The notes: generated from the sequence alone by a model not told the origin. Positions 8,300 to 19,515 are shown, counted from the first letter of the stretch. The stretch: DNA of 64,000 nt from Streptomyces netropsis (GCF_014203545.1 NZ_JACHJG010000011.1:1-64000); one strand, 5' to 3'. Numbers and translations: made by a program.

Positions 8300-8329
8300 C
8301 GAGAAGGCAGGTCAAGGACGGAGGTCGGC

Positions 8330-8944
8330 GTGAGAAGCACGGGCGACGGTACGGCGGTCGGCGGTCCGTATCCGCTGCATGGGGGAACGGTCGAACCCGG
8401 ACCCCGTCATGGTGCGTCGGCGGCGGTCAGCGCGCCGCAGGAGCCGGGGGACGACCACGTCGGGTACCGGGGTCCCACGGCGTGCGCGGCGGCGGGCATC
8501 ACCTATCGACAGCTGGACTACTGGGCGCGGACGGGGCTCGTGGAGCCGAGCGTGCGGCCCGCCTACGGCTCGGGCAGCCAGCGGCTCTACAGCTTCCGGG
8601 ACGTGGTCGTCCTCAAGATCGTGAAGAGGCTCCTGGACACCGGGGTCTCCCTGCAGAACATCCGCACCGCGGTGCAGCACCTGCGTGCGCGCGGCGTGGC
8701 CGATCTGGCGCAGATGACGCTGATGAGCGACGGTGCCACGGTCTACGAGTGCACCTCCCCCGACGAGGTCGTCGACCTCCTCCAGGGCGGGCAGGGCGTC
8801 TTCGGGATCGCCGTGGGGGTGGTGTGGCGCGACGTCGAGAGCGCGCTGGCCAAGCTGCACGGGGAGCGCGTCGACACGGGCGAGACGCTCATCGGCCACA
8901 ACCCGGCGGACGAGCTGGCGAGGCGGCGCAACCGGGTCGGCTGA
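8330..8944 (+). CDS. MerR-family regulator, Rv1830/ResR-like
   Basis: A 204-residue regulator. A disordered N-terminus (1-45) precedes a MerR helix-turn-helix (about 46-115: GPTACAAAGITYRQLDYWAR, then GSGSQRLYSFRDV). A C-terminal region ends in a basic tail. No metal-binding cysteines are seen. By order it is the counterpart of mycobacterial Rv1830 (ResR/McdR), which regulates growth and division genes; that function is an inference here. GTG 8330 was chosen because GGACGGAGG lies at 8316-8324 and the promoter lies upstream. A GTG at 8252 in the same frame sits inside the operator palindrome and before the promoter. Confidence 0.86.
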   Translation: MRSTGDGTAVGGPYPLHGGTVEPGPRHGASAAVSAPQEPGDDHVGYRGPTACAAAGITYRQLDYWARTGLVEPSVRPAYGSGSQRLYSFRDVVVLKIVKRLLDTGVSLQNIRTAVQHLRARGVADLAQMTLMSDGATVYECTSPDEVVDLLQGGQGVFGIAVGVVWRDVESALAKLHGERVDTGETLIGHNPADELARRRNRVG

Positions 8945-9030
8945 GCGGCACCGCCGCCGCGCCCTCGGCCGGGTCGGGCCGGGCCGGGTGCCAGGCCCGG
9001 TGCGGGACGCTCCGCCGCAGGTCAGCGCGA

Positions 9031-9053
9031 TTGTCAGTGGTGTAGGGCAGCAT
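9031..9053 (+). promoter_or_regulatory. RecA-independent DNA-damage promoter motif of dinB
   Basis: TTGTCAGTG (9031-9039), eight bases, then CAGCAT (9048-9053) fits the actinobacterial RecA-NDp/PafBC motif TTGTCRGTG-N8-TANNNT, with one mismatch in the -10 part. It ends 7 bases before the GTG start, giving a nearly leaderless mRNA. dinB is therefore probably induced by DNA damage through the PafBC route. Confidence 0.65.
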
Positions 9054-9060
9054 CGGAGAT

Positions 9061-10599
9061 GTGAGAGCCGCACCGACCATCCTGCATCTGGACATGGACG
9101 CGTTCTTCGCTGCGGCGGAGCAGGCGGCCAAGCCCAGCCTGCGCGGCAAGCCCGTGGTGGTCGGCGGGATCGGCCCCCGGGGCGTGGTGGCCACGGCGTC
9201 GTACGAGGCACGGGCCTTCGGCGTCCATTCGGCGATGGCGACTGCCCAGGCACGGCGGCTGTGCCCCAACGCCGCCTATCTGGCCCCTCGGTTCACGCTC
9301 TACCGAGAGGTGAGCGAGGTGGTCATGAGGCTGCTCGGAGAGCTGTCGCCGCTGGTGGAGCCACTGAGCCTGGACGAGGCGTTCGTGGATCTCGAGGCCG
9401 GCGGCGTCGAGCCCTCCTCGGCGGCCGTGCGGGCGGTGGGGGAGCAGCTGCGGCGGGAGATCCGACAGGCCACGGGGCTCAGCGGGTCGGTGGGGCTCGC
9501 CGGTTCCAAGATGCTGGCCAAGATCGCCTCCGAGCAGGCCAAACCCGACGGCCTCGCCGTCATCGAGCCGGGCTCCGAGCTGGAGCTGCTGGCCCCGATG
9601 TCGGTGCGGGCCATCCCCGGCGTCGGACCGGCCACGGCCGAGACGTTGCGGCGGGCCGGGCTCACGACGGTGGGCGAGACGGCGGAGGCGGGCGAGGCGG
9701 AGCTGGTGCGGCTGCTGGGCAAGGCGCACGGCGCGGGGCTGTACGCCCTGGCGACCGCCCGCGACAACCGCCCCGTCGTCGCCGAGCGGGACGCCAAATC
9801 GGTGTCCGTGGAGGACACCTTCGAAGAGGACCTCACCGACCGGACCCGCGTGGAGCTGGAGCTCGCGCGGCTCGCCGACCGGTGCGTGCAGCGGCTGCGG
9901 GCTGCGGGACGGTCCGGACGCACCGTCGTGATCAAGGTGCGGAGCTATGACTTCTCGACGCTGACGCGCTCGGAGACGCTGCGCGGGCCGACGGACGACC
10001 TCGGGGTGGTGCGGGAGGCCGCGGGGCGGCTGCTGGACGGCGTGGACACCACGGCGGGGGTGAGGCTGCTGGGGGTCGGCGTTACCGGCCTCGCCGACTA
10101 CACCCAGGAGGACCTCTTCGCCCAGGCGGCAGCTACGGCCGAGGCCGCCGCCGACGCGGAGAAGCCACCGACCGCCGAGGCGGAGGAGGAGCCGACGGCG
10201 GACGGGGCGGCCGGGACGGCGGGGCGAGGGCCGCGGCGCTGGCTGCCCGGGCTGGACATCCGGCACGCCGAGTACGGGACCGGCTGGATCCAGGGCAGCG
10301 GGGTCGGCCGGGTCACCGTGCGCTTCGAGCAGCCCTGGTCCGGGCCCGGCCGGGTACGGACCTTCGCCGTGGACGACCCCGCGCTCGAGCCGGGGGAGCC
10401 GCTGCCGCTGATCAGAGCCGCCTGGGAGCAGCCGCCGGAGCCGCCGGAGCCGGCGACCTCGTCCAGACCGGCGGCCCCGTCCAGACCGGCAAACCCGTCC
10501 GAGCCGACTGAGCCGTCCGAGCCGTCCGAGCCCGAGCCGGCCGTCGGGCCGGGGGCGCGGCCCGACGGTCAGCCGCTGGCCGGTGGCGTGTCCGGCTGA
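9061..10599 (+). CDS. dinB: DNA polymerase IV (Y-family translesion polymerase)
   Basis: A 512-residue error-prone polymerase. Residues 8-16 (LHLDMDAFF) and SLDEAF with D105/E106 supply the metal-binding carboxylates. SYEARAFGV is the nucleotide-binding segment. Helix-hairpin-helix and little-finger domains follow to about residue 345. A clamp-binding motif QEDLF stands at 349-353. The protein continues about 160 residues past it, with a disordered linker, a small conserved domain (about 394-450, from RRWLPGLDIRHAEYGTGW) and a Pro/Ser/Glu repeat tail. This extension is longer than in E. coli DinB. The 3' end overlaps the convergent PRC-barrel gene by 31 bases. A DNA-damage promoter motif precedes it. 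Confidence 0.93.
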   Translation: MRAAPTILHLDMDAFFAAAEQAAKPSLRGKPVVVGGIGPRGVVATASYEARAFGVHSAMATAQARRLCPNAAYLAPRFTLYREVSEVVMRLLGELSPLVEPLSLDEAFVDLEAGGVEPSSAAVRAVGEQLRREIRQATGLSGSVGLAGSKMLAKIASEQAKPDGLAVIEPGSELELLAPMSVRAIPGVGPATAETLRRAGLTTVGETAEAGEAELVRLLGKAHGAGLYALATARDNRPVVAERDAKSVSVEDTFEEDLTDRTRVELELARLADRCVQRLRAAGRSGRTVVIKVRSYDFSTLTRSETLRGPTDDLGVVREAAGRLLDGVDTTAGVRLLGVGVTGLADYTQEDLFAQAAATAEAAADAEKPPTAEAEEEPTADGAAGTAGRGPRRWLPGLDIRHAEYGTGWIQGSGVGRVTVRFEQPWSGPGRVRTFAVDDPALEPGEPLPLIRAAWEQPPEPPEPATSSRPAAPSRPANPSEPTEPSEPSEPEPAVGPGARPDGQPLAGGVSG

Positions 10600-10946
10600 G
10601 CGCCGGGCCGAGGGGCGGGCTCGGGGTCCGGCGGGGGGAGGTCGAGTCCGTAGTGGTGGTAGAGCTGCAGTTCCTGTTCGGGGGAGAGGTGGCGGCCGAC
10701 CCCGAAGTCCGGGGCGTCCTTGATGAGCGCCCGGTCGTAGGGGATGTGCAGGGTGTCGTCCTCGACCCGGCTCGGCTCCAGCGGCACGAACGCGTCCCGG
10801 CTGAACAGCCCGGTGCGCACCGCCGCCCACTCCGGTTCCCCCGTCGCGTCGTCGAGGTACACCTCGTCCACGGTGCCGATCTTCGCGCCATTGCGGTCGA
10901 ACGCCTTGCGGCCGATGAGACTCCGCGGATCGATATCGGTCTGCAC
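10569..10946 (-). CDS. PRC-barrel domain protein
   Basis: A 125-residue protein with one PRC-barrel domain in residues 5-85 (LIGRKAFDRNGAKIGTVDEVYLDD, then PEWAAVRTGLF). A C-terminal segment, LSPEQELQLYHHYGLDLPPP, is common in Streptomyces stress-associated PRC proteins. PRC barrels are small beta-barrels found in photosynthetic reaction centre H and in RimM. The role in this family is unknown. GTG 10946 is supported by GGGAGGAA four bases upstream; a longer reading from 11054 would add an atypical Phe/Cys-rich lead. The last 31 bases overlap the 3' end of dinB on the other strand. Confidence 0.85.
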   Translation of the reverse strand: MQTDIDPRSLIGRKAFDRNGAKIGTVDEVYLDDATGEPEWAAVRTGLFSRDAFVPLEPSRVEDDTLHIPYDRALIKDAPDFGVGRHLSPEQELQLYHHYGLDLPPPDPEPAPRPGAQPDTPPASG

Positions 10947-11122
10947 GGTTCCTCCCGTGGTCGCGCCTGCCCTCCGGAACTCCAGCGACCTCCGAGGCCC
11001 CTGAGAAAGCACAGAGAAGCACAGAGAAGCCCTGAGAACCACGAAAAGGCACAAAGCGGGAACCGGCCACTCGAGGGATCCGCCTGGACCCGCGCTGGTA
11101 GGCTGACAGTGGCTGCAGACCC

Positions 11123-11345
11123 CACGCGGGAGAGTCCTCCGAGATCCTTTGACAGGTTCGACGGGGGCGCCGAAGGAGCAAATCCTCCCCGGAATCTCTC
11201 AGGCACACGTACCGCGAGGACGAGGTCACTCTGGAAAGCAGGGCGGGCCGGGTCGGGTACAGCGACGAAGCCCCTCCTCACCGACGGTGAAAGTCGGCCC
11301 GCCTCGTGCGGCCGGTGAAGCTCTCAGGTTGAGATGACAGAGGGG
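11123..11345 (+). promoter_or_regulatory. Tandem glycine riboswitch upstream of gcvP
   Basis: Two consecutive glycine aptamers are visible. The first runs from GCGGGAGAGTCC (11126 on) through GCGCCGAAGGAGCAA and AATCTCTCAGGCAC. The second runs from CTCTGGAAAGCAG (11229 on) through CACCGACGGTGAAAG and AAGCTCTCAGGTTGAGATGACAGAG. AGAG at 11339-11342 can close the second aptamer by pairing with CTCT at 11229-11232. Glycine binding is expected to switch on the glycine cleavage gene just downstream. The order and motifs match the gcvT-type riboswitch class. Confidence 0.92.
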
Positions 11346-11411
11346 GAGGCCGTCCGGGTACCCGCGCCGTGGTACCCCTCGCAGGTCGCAACGACCAGGA
11401 GGCCTCCGCAG

Positions 11412-14297
<2,886 letters not shown>

Positions 14298-14303
14298 CGG
14301 TCC

Positions 14304-14394
14304 GGGCCGCCCGGACGGGCGGCCCTTCCCGGGGAGATCTCCCCGGGGCTGACATAGGTCGGGGCCGGTTCGGCGATGTCGCCGGGCCGGCCCC
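14304..14394 (+). terminator. Triple hairpin terminator after gcvP
   Basis: Three stems follow each other: GGGCCGCCC-GGAC-GGGCGGCCC (14304-14325), the 20-bp perfect palindrome CCCGGGGAGATCTCCCCGGG (14328-14347), and GGGGCCGG...CCGGCCCC (14361-14394) with an inner CGGC/GCCG stem. They lie between the convergent gcvP and DUF5999 genes and should terminate from either side. Confidence 0.75.
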
Positions 14395-14430
14395 TTCTGT
14401 ATGCGGTTTTCGCGCTGTGCGGTGCCGGCA

Positions 14431-14637
14431 CTACGCGGCGGTCACCACGTGCTCGGTGCCCAGCGGCCGGTGCGGAGCGATGATCTGCCCGTCCGGCAGC
14501 AGCTCACCGGTGTCCTCGAAGAACAGGACGCCGTTGCACAGCAGGCTCCACCCCTGTTCCGGGTAGTGCGCCACGAGATGGGCGGCTTCCCGGTCGGTGG
14601 AGTCGGCTGACGGGCATGCGGGCTGGTGCTGGCACAT
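14431..14637 (-). CDS. DUF5999 family small protein
   Basis: A 68-residue protein starting MCQHQPACPSADS and containing the segment HYPEQGWSLLCNGVLFFEDTG. This is the signature of the small DUF5999 family, which is widespread and highly conserved in Streptomyces. The two N-terminal cysteines and a further cysteine in LLCNG are conserved in the family and could bind metal; this is inference. No function is known. The ATG at 14637 was chosen from the family's usual start; a longer reading upstream is Arg/Thr-rich and atypical. The gene converges on gcvP. Confidence 0.85.
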   Translation of the reverse strand: MCQHQPACPSADSTDREAAHLVAHYPEQGWSLLCNGVLFFEDTGELLPDGQIIAPHRPLGTEHVVTAA

Positions 14638-14973
14638 GGAAGGGTTCTTTCGCTGCGGTGTGGTCTGTGTCCTGCGGCTCGATGCGGTGGTCATGCCGCC
14701 CCCCGTTGTGAATCGTTCGGTCGCTCCCAGTGTTGCCCTACGGGCGTGATTCCGCAGGGATTTCCCGGCAGCTCTCCTCACAGGGAGGAGACGCATCACC
14801 CGTGCGGGCGGTTGCTGTCAACAAGACGGCCCCTTTGGGGGGTTCGGGATAGTCAATGTGGGCTACGCCTGGAGGGTGAGGGCAGCACGGCGCCCCGCGA
14901 CCGGTGGGTCGCGGGGCGCTCGGTGCTTCGTAGCGGGACGGGTGGTTCGAAGATCTGCCCGGCCGACCCTGCC
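14638..14973. other. Intergenic region between DUF5999 and a conserved hypothetical gene
   Basis: This 336-bp stretch holds the promoter region of the DUF5999 gene on its left and a terminator hairpin at 14889-14918. I see no convincing gene: the short plus-strand frames have no ribosome binding site or family match. Confidence 0.6.
14889..14918. terminator. Perfect 13-bp terminator hairpin
   Basis: GCGCCCCGCGACC (14889-14901), loop GGTG, and GGTCGCGGGGCGC (14906-14918) form a perfect 13-bp stem. It lies 55 bases past the stop of the minus-strand gene at 14974-15561 and most likely terminates it. Confidence 0.75.
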
Positions 14974-15561
14974 TCAGGCCGAGGTCTTCAAGCGTGGGGC
15001 GGGGGCGAGTCGGTGGGTGAGGACGGCCAGCAGTTCGGCGACCCGGTGCGGACGGTGGGCCGCGATTCCGGGCGGCGCGGGGGCGAGCGGCACCAGCAGA
15101 TCGCCCGGCCCGGGGACGCCTGACGAGGCGTCGGCGGTGATGTCGGCATGCAGCCAGAGGGTGAGCATGTAGAGCTCGGGGACGGACAGCAGCCGCGGTT
15201 GGTACGGCGTCGTCATCGACTCGGCCTGTCGCAGGGCCAGCTCGGTGGAGGCGACGTACGGCCCTTCGAAGAAGTACGAGAACACCCAGCCGTCGGCGGT
15301 CAGCGTCGTCTCGCCCGCGGCCACCGCCCGCTCGGCTCCCTTGATCAGGAAGCGCCAGCCGGTGAGCCGGGTGCGCGGCGCGCCGCTCCGGGCGGTCACG
15401 TGCTCCAGGACGTGGACGGGCAGGGGGAGTTCGGCGGTGAGGGGGCCTTGGGCGGACTTGAGGGAAGGGGTGCGTGCCTCACGGACCGCGGTGGGGGAAC
15501 CGAGGGCCGTGAGGACCGTGCGGAGGGCAGGCGCGGGGGCAGGGGGGACATGCAGGGGCAT
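14974..15561 (-). CDS. Conserved hypothetical protein
   Basis: A 195-residue protein that I do not recognise by domain. Visible features are a short Pro/Ala-rich N-terminus, a central region with alternating hydrophobic strands (TGWRFLIKGAERAVAAGETTL, then DGWVFSYFFEGPYVASTELAL), and a helical segment LLSVPELYMLTLWLHADITAD. There is no signal peptide and no membrane helix. Base use matches the neighbours, so this is not recent transfer. A hairpin terminator follows, and no co-directional partner lies next to it. The 485-bp gap upstream should hold its promoter. Confidence 0.7.
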   Translation of the reverse strand: MPLHVPPAPAPALRTVLTALGSPTAVREARTPSLKSAQGPLTAELPLPVHVLEHVTARSGAPRTRLTGWRFLIKGAERAVAAGETTLTADGWVFSYFFEGPYVASTELALRQAESMTTPYQPRLLSVPELYMLTLWLHADITADASSGVPGPGDLLVPLAPAPPGIAAHRPHRVAELLAVLTHRLAPAPRLKTSA

Positions 15562-16046
15562 GGCGGGTCGCCTCTCACTTCGGAGACACGGTGATGCTGG
15601 GCAGGTGCGGACGACGCTGTCGGTGTGCAGGGTCAGAGGGGGGCCGGGACCGACTGCCAGGGCGCCTACTCTCTGCCTTGTCCATGGAGTTTATACGACA
15701 CATGTTCACAGGGTGTTTCCGCTAGCTGTCGCGAGTATTTCCGGCAAGGGGAAATCCGGGCTCAGTTCCGGGGGGATTTCGGTGAATTTGTTCCCGGCCC
15801 GCTCTCGTGACCTCGGAATCTGCCCCGGATACGGTCGGCCGAATCTCGTCGGTGTTTATCACCAGCGCAATGCGATATGCCCGGGGTGTCGCTTCATGCC
15901 GACGGAATGTGCCGGAGTGCGCTTCGGGCCGAGCCTACCGGGTATGTGGCACCGGCATGGCGTTATCGATCACATTGCCTGGGCATCATCGATGCTGACA
16001 CGAGCGCCTGGCGCCGCGGGCGACCCGCGTGAGGAGGGACCCTTCG
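15562..16046. other. 485-bp divergent intergenic region
   Basis: The region separates the minus-strand hypothetical gene from the plus-strand GCS2 gene and must carry both promoters. It is less GC-rich than its neighbours, with AT-rich patches near 15690 (GTTTATACGACAC) and 15860. A hairpin can form from AAATCCGG (15751 on) and CCGG-GG-GGATTT (ending 15780). No gene with a ribosome binding site is evident. Confidence 0.55.
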
Positions 16047-17549
16047 ATGGGTGAGAAGGTCGTGGCCGAGGGGTTCGACCTCGCTGACCGGCAGCGGTAC
16101 CGGGACAAGCTCCGGCAGTGTCTGTGCGGGCTCGGGAGGTTGCTGGAGGAGAAGCGGTTCGACCGCCCCAGGAATCTCATGGGTGTGGAGATCGAGCTGA
16201 ATCTCGCGGGGCCCGACGGGATGCCGAGCATGATGAACGCGAAGGTGCTGGAGCGTATTGCGAGCCGTGATTTCCAGACCGAACTGGGGCGGTTCAACCT
16301 GGAAGTGAATATCGTGCCGCACCGGCTGTCCGGAAGCGTTCTGGACCAGCTCGCCGAGGAGTTGCGCACGGGGCTTTCCTACGCCGACCGCAAGGCCGGG
16401 GAAGTCGATTCCCGGATCGTGATGATCGGTATTCTGCCGACCCTCACCCCGGAGGACCTGGTCTCCGCCAACCTCTCCGAGGCCGATCGTTACACCCTGC
16501 TCAACGACACGATCGTGGCCGCGCGCGGCGAGGATTTCACCATCGACATCGATGGCGTCGAGCGGCTGGCCTGCACCGCGAAGTCGATCACGCCCGAGGC
16601 GGCGTGCACGTCCGTGCAGTTGCACCTCCAGGTGACCCCGAGCCGGTTCGCCGCCGTGTGGAACGCGGCGCAGGCCGTCGCCGCCGCGCAGATCGCCGTC
16701 GGCGCCAACTCCCCCTTCCTCTTCGGCAGGGAGCTGTGGCGCGAGTCCCGCCCGCCGCTGTTCGTGCAGTCCACCGACACCCGGCCGCCCGAACTCCAGG
16801 CGCAGGGCGTACGGCCGCGCACCTGGTTCGGGGAGCGCTGGATCGAGTCGGTCTACGAGCTCTTCGAGGAGAACCTCCGCTTCTTCCCGCCGCTGCTGCC
16901 CATCTCCGCCGACGAGGACCCGATCCGGGTACTGGACGAGGGAGGAGTGCCCGGGCTGTACGAACTCGTCCTGCACAACGGCACCGTCTACCGCTGGAAC
17001 CGGCCCGTCTACGGCATCGCCGACGGTGTCCCGCACTTACGGGTGGAGAACCGCGTCCTGCCCGCCGGCCCCACCGTCCCCGACACCATCGCCAACGCCG
17101 CCTTCTACTACGGGCTGGTCAGGGCGCTCGCGGAGGAGGGCCGGCCGGTGTGGACGCGGCTGCCGTTCGCCGTCGCCGGGGACAATTTCGACGCGGCCTG
17201 CCGGGACGGCATCGACGCCACCCTGCGCTGGCCCAAGGCCGGGCGCAACGGCACCCTGACCCGGGTGCCGGCCGTACGGCTCGTACAGGAGGAGCTGCTT
17301 CCGCTGGCCGCCGCCGGGCTCGACGCGTGGGGTGTCGAGCCCGCCGACCGCGACCGCTACCTCGGCATCGTCGAGGAGCGCTGCCGCCGCCGGGTGAACG
17401 GGGCGTCCTGGCAGGCCGACACCTATCACCGGGCCCGGGACGCGGGCATGGACCGGGACCGGGCGCTGGCCGCCACCACCCGGCGCTACCGCGAGCTGAT
17501 GCTGACGGGGGAGCCGGTGCACACCTGGCCCGTCGGCCCCGGGGCCTGA
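16047..17549 (+). CDS. Glutamate-cysteine ligase family 2 (GCS2) protein
   Basis: A 500-residue protein matching the GCS2 family, the carboxylate-amine/thiol ligase type. The glutamate-binding segment NLMGVEIELNLAGPDG lies near residue 45, and the ATP-grasp-like core follows (QTELGRFNLEVN, then ARGEDFTIDIDGVE). Related enzymes make gamma-glutamylcysteine. Streptomyces uses mycothiol instead of glutathione, so the true substrate may be another amine or amino acid. ATG 16047 has GAGGAGGGA at 16031-16039. It stands alone between a long intergenic region and a CPBP protease gene 116 bases downstream. Confidence 0.8.
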   Translation: MGEKVVAEGFDLADRQRYRDKLRQCLCGLGRLLEEKRFDRPRNLMGVEIELNLAGPDGMPSMMNAKVLERIASRDFQTELGRFNLEVNIVPHRLSGSVLDQLAEELRTGLSYADRKAGEVDSRIVMIGILPTLTPEDLVSANLSEADRYTLLNDTIVAARGEDFTIDIDGVERLACTAKSITPEAACTSVQLHLQVTPSRFAAVWNAAQAVAAAQIAVGANSPFLFGRELWRESRPPLFVQSTDTRPPELQAQGVRPRTWFGERWIESVYELFEENLRFFPPLLPISADEDPIRVLDEGGVPGLYELVLHNGTVYRWNRPVYGIADGVPHLRVENRVLPAGPTVPDTIANAAFYYGLVRALAEEGRPVWTRLPFAVAGDNFDAACRDGIDATLRWPKAGRNGTLTRVPAVRLVQEELLPLAAAGLDAWGVEPADRDRYLGIVEERCRRRVNGASWQADTYHRARDAGMDRDRALAATTRRYRELMLTGEPVHTWPVGPGA

Positions 17550-17665
17550 CGCGGGCCCCCGGCCGTCGGCCGTTTGGCGGGCGCGAGGTCGTCGGGCAAG
17601 CTGGTGACGACCATGGGCGACGCTCCTCTCCGCGGGTGTGAGGGCGGGAGGAAGTGGAGGCAGGT

Positions 17666-18520
17666 GTGCGACGAGGTGCGCGCGACGAGGTGGACGTTCC
17701 GCCCGGCGGCCTTCCCGGTGTTCTCCCCGGCTCCACGCCCGGGGCGGCCGAGGCGCGCGGCGCGGGGCTCACGCGGCGGACGCTGCGGGTCGAGCTGCTG
17801 CTCGTCCTGGCGCTGTCGCTCGGGGCCAGTGGCGTCTCGTCGCTGATCAGCTTTGTCGGCGCGGCCACCCGCCCCGGCGGGCTGAGCGACCAGGCCGCCA
17901 CGCTCAACGGCAGCCACGCCCCCGGCCGGCCGTGGCTGGACCTCGCCTGGCAGCTCTTCGGCATCACGACCTCGCTGGTACCCGTCCTCCTCGTCGCGCA
18001 CCTGCTGCTGCGCGAGGGCGCGGGACTGCGTGCCATCGGCTTCGACCGGCTGCGGCCGGGTTTCGACCTGAAGTGGGGGACGGCCCTCGCCGCGGCCATC
18101 GGCGGCACCGGGCTGCTCTTCTACCTCGGCGCCCGCGCGGCGGGGTTCAACCTGACCGTGGTGCCCGAGGCGCTCCCCGACGTCTGGTGGAAGCTTCCCG
18201 TGCTGATCGCCTCCGCCGCGCAGAACGCGGTGCTGGAGGAGGTCGTCGTGGTCGGCTACCTGCTGCGCAGACTCGGGCAGCTGGGCTGGACGCCGATGGC
18301 GGCCCTGGTGGCCAGCTCCGCGCTGCGCGGCTCGTACCACCTCTACCAGGGCATCGGCGGTCTCATCGGCAACATGGCCATGGGCGTCGTCTTCGTCCTG
18401 CTCTACCGGCGTTGGGGGCGCGTCGGGCCGCTGGTCGCCGCGCACGCGCTGATCGACGTCGTGGCCTTCGTCGGCTACGCGCTGCTCGCCGGCAAGGTGG
18501 GCTGGCTGCCCACGGCCTGA
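17666..18520 (+). CDS. CPBP family intramembrane metalloprotease
   Basis: A 284-residue membrane protein with about seven hydrophobic segments. It carries the CPBP (CAAX protease/bacteriocin-processing) motifs: a paired glutamate in NAVLEEVVVVGYLL, a second-motif histidine in LRGSYHLYQG, and AHALIDV with the third His. The arginine usual in the EExxxR form is a valine or glycine here. The family cleaves prenylated or membrane-bound peptides; the substrate is unknown. GTG 17666 has GGAGG at 17656-17660; a GTG at 17654 in the same frame is too close to its own purine tract. It converges on the PhzF gene. Confidence 0.82.
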   Translation: MRRGARDEVDVPPGGLPGVLPGSTPGAAEARGAGLTRRTLRVELLLVLALSLGASGVSSLISFVGAATRPGGLSDQAATLNGSHAPGRPWLDLAWQLFGITTSLVPVLLVAHLLLREGAGLRAIGFDRLRPGFDLKWGTALAAAIGGTGLLFYLGARAAGFNLTVVPEALPDVWWKLPVLIASAAQNAVLEEVVVVGYLLRRLGQLGWTPMAALVASSALRGSYHLYQGIGGLIGNMAMGVVFVLLYRRWGRVGPLVAAHALIDVVAFVGYALLAGKVGWLPTA

Positions 18521-18560
18521 CCGGGCCGGTCCCCGGGAGCCGTGGGCGGACGCGGCCCCC

Positions 18561-19376
18561 TTACGCGAGCAGTTCGCCGTCGATGACGGTGACGGCGGTG
18601 CCGGTCAGCAGGGTGCGGTCGCCGCGCACGGAGGTCCGTACGAGCCCGGAGCGGGTGGACGCCTGGAGGCCCGTCAGGTCGCCCTGGCCCAGACGGGCGG
18701 ACCAGAAGGGGGCCAGCGCGGTGTGCGCGCTGCCGGTCACCGGGTCCTCGTCGATGCCGACGTTGGGGAAGAAGCAGCGCGAGACGTAGTCGTAGCCGCG
18801 CGCGGGGTCCTCGGCCGCGGCGGTGGCGATGATGCCCCGGCGGGAGTGCCGGGCGAGCGCCCGGACGTCGGGGGACAGGCCCCGGACGGTCTTCTCGTCG
18901 GCCAGCTCCACCAGGAGGTCGCCGATGTGCGGTCCGGTGTCGAGCACGGAGACCGGTTCGGCGCCGAGCGCGGCGGCGACACCGTCGGGGACGGTGGCCG
19001 GGGTGAGCGGCGACGTCGGGAAGTCCAGGGTGATCGAGCCGTCGTCGTGCGCGGTCGCGGTGAGGACGCCGCAGCGGGCCGAGAAGCGCACGGTGCCGGT
19101 GGCGGTGCCCGTGCTGTGCAGGACGTGCGCGGTGGCGAGCGTGGCGTGCCCGCACATGTCGACCTCGGTGGTGGGGGTGAACCAGCGCAGCGCCCAGTCG
19201 GCGGCGGCGTCCCCGGGCAGCCGGTGCGCGAACGCGGTCTCGGAGAGGTTGACCTCGGCGGCGATCCGCTGGAGTCGGGCGTCGTCGGGGAAGGTGTCGG
19301 AGTCGAGGAGCAGGACCCCGGCCGGGTTGCCGGCGAAGGGGCGGTCGGTGAAGGCGTCGACGATTCGTATCCGCAT
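18561..19376 (-). CDS. PhzF family isomerase/epimerase-like protein
   Basis: A 271-residue protein with the diaminopimelate-epimerase-like PhzF fold. Marks are MRIRIVDAF at the start, GNPAGV, the catalytic glutamate in NLSETAF (about residue 45), CGHATLA, and the second-half signature DEDPVTGSAH. PhzF itself isomerises a phenazine precursor, but most bacterial homologues, like this lone gene with no phenazine genes nearby, have unknown substrates. The ATG at 19376 starts the conserved N-terminus. The gene follows the VOC gene on the same strand, but a terminator hairpin lies between them, so the two are probably separate transcripts. Confidence 0.88.
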   Translation of the reverse strand: MRIRIVDAFTDRPFAGNPAGVLLLDSDTFPDDARLQRIAAEVNLSETAFAHRLPGDAAADWALRWFTPTTEVDMCGHATLATAHVLHSTGTATGTVRFSARCGVLTATAHDDGSITLDFPTSPLTPATVPDGVAAALGAEPVSVLDTGPHIGDLLVELADEKTVRGLSPDVRALARHSRRGIIATAAAEDPARGYDYVSRCFFPNVGIDEDPVTGSAHTALAPFWSARLGQGDLTGLQASTRSGLVRTSVRGDRTLLTGTAVTVIDGELLA

Positions 19377-19490
19377 GGCCCGGACGGTAAAGGGCCGTTG
19401 ACCTGCTGCGACACGGCCAATCCGGAAAATGTGGCCCTGTTCGGGGGGTGGGTGACAAGCACGTCGCCTGTACGCACTCCGGCAGAGCGT

Positions 19491-19515
19491 CGGCCCTCGT
19501 TGCCGACGAGGGCCG
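19491..19515 (-). terminator. Terminator of the VOC protein gene
   Basis: CGGCCCTCGT (19491-19500), loop TGCCG, ACGAGGGCCG (19506-19515): a perfect 10-bp stem directly abutting the stop codon of the minus-strand VOC gene. Confidence 0.75.

Noticed and set aside
8252..8329. Longer N-terminus for the second MerR gene.
   Set aside because: The extra codons cover the operator palindrome and the promoter, so they lie upstream of transcription.
11334..11411. Longer N-terminus for gcvP.
   Set aside because: The first codons form the closing stem of the riboswitch, and family members begin near ATG 11412.
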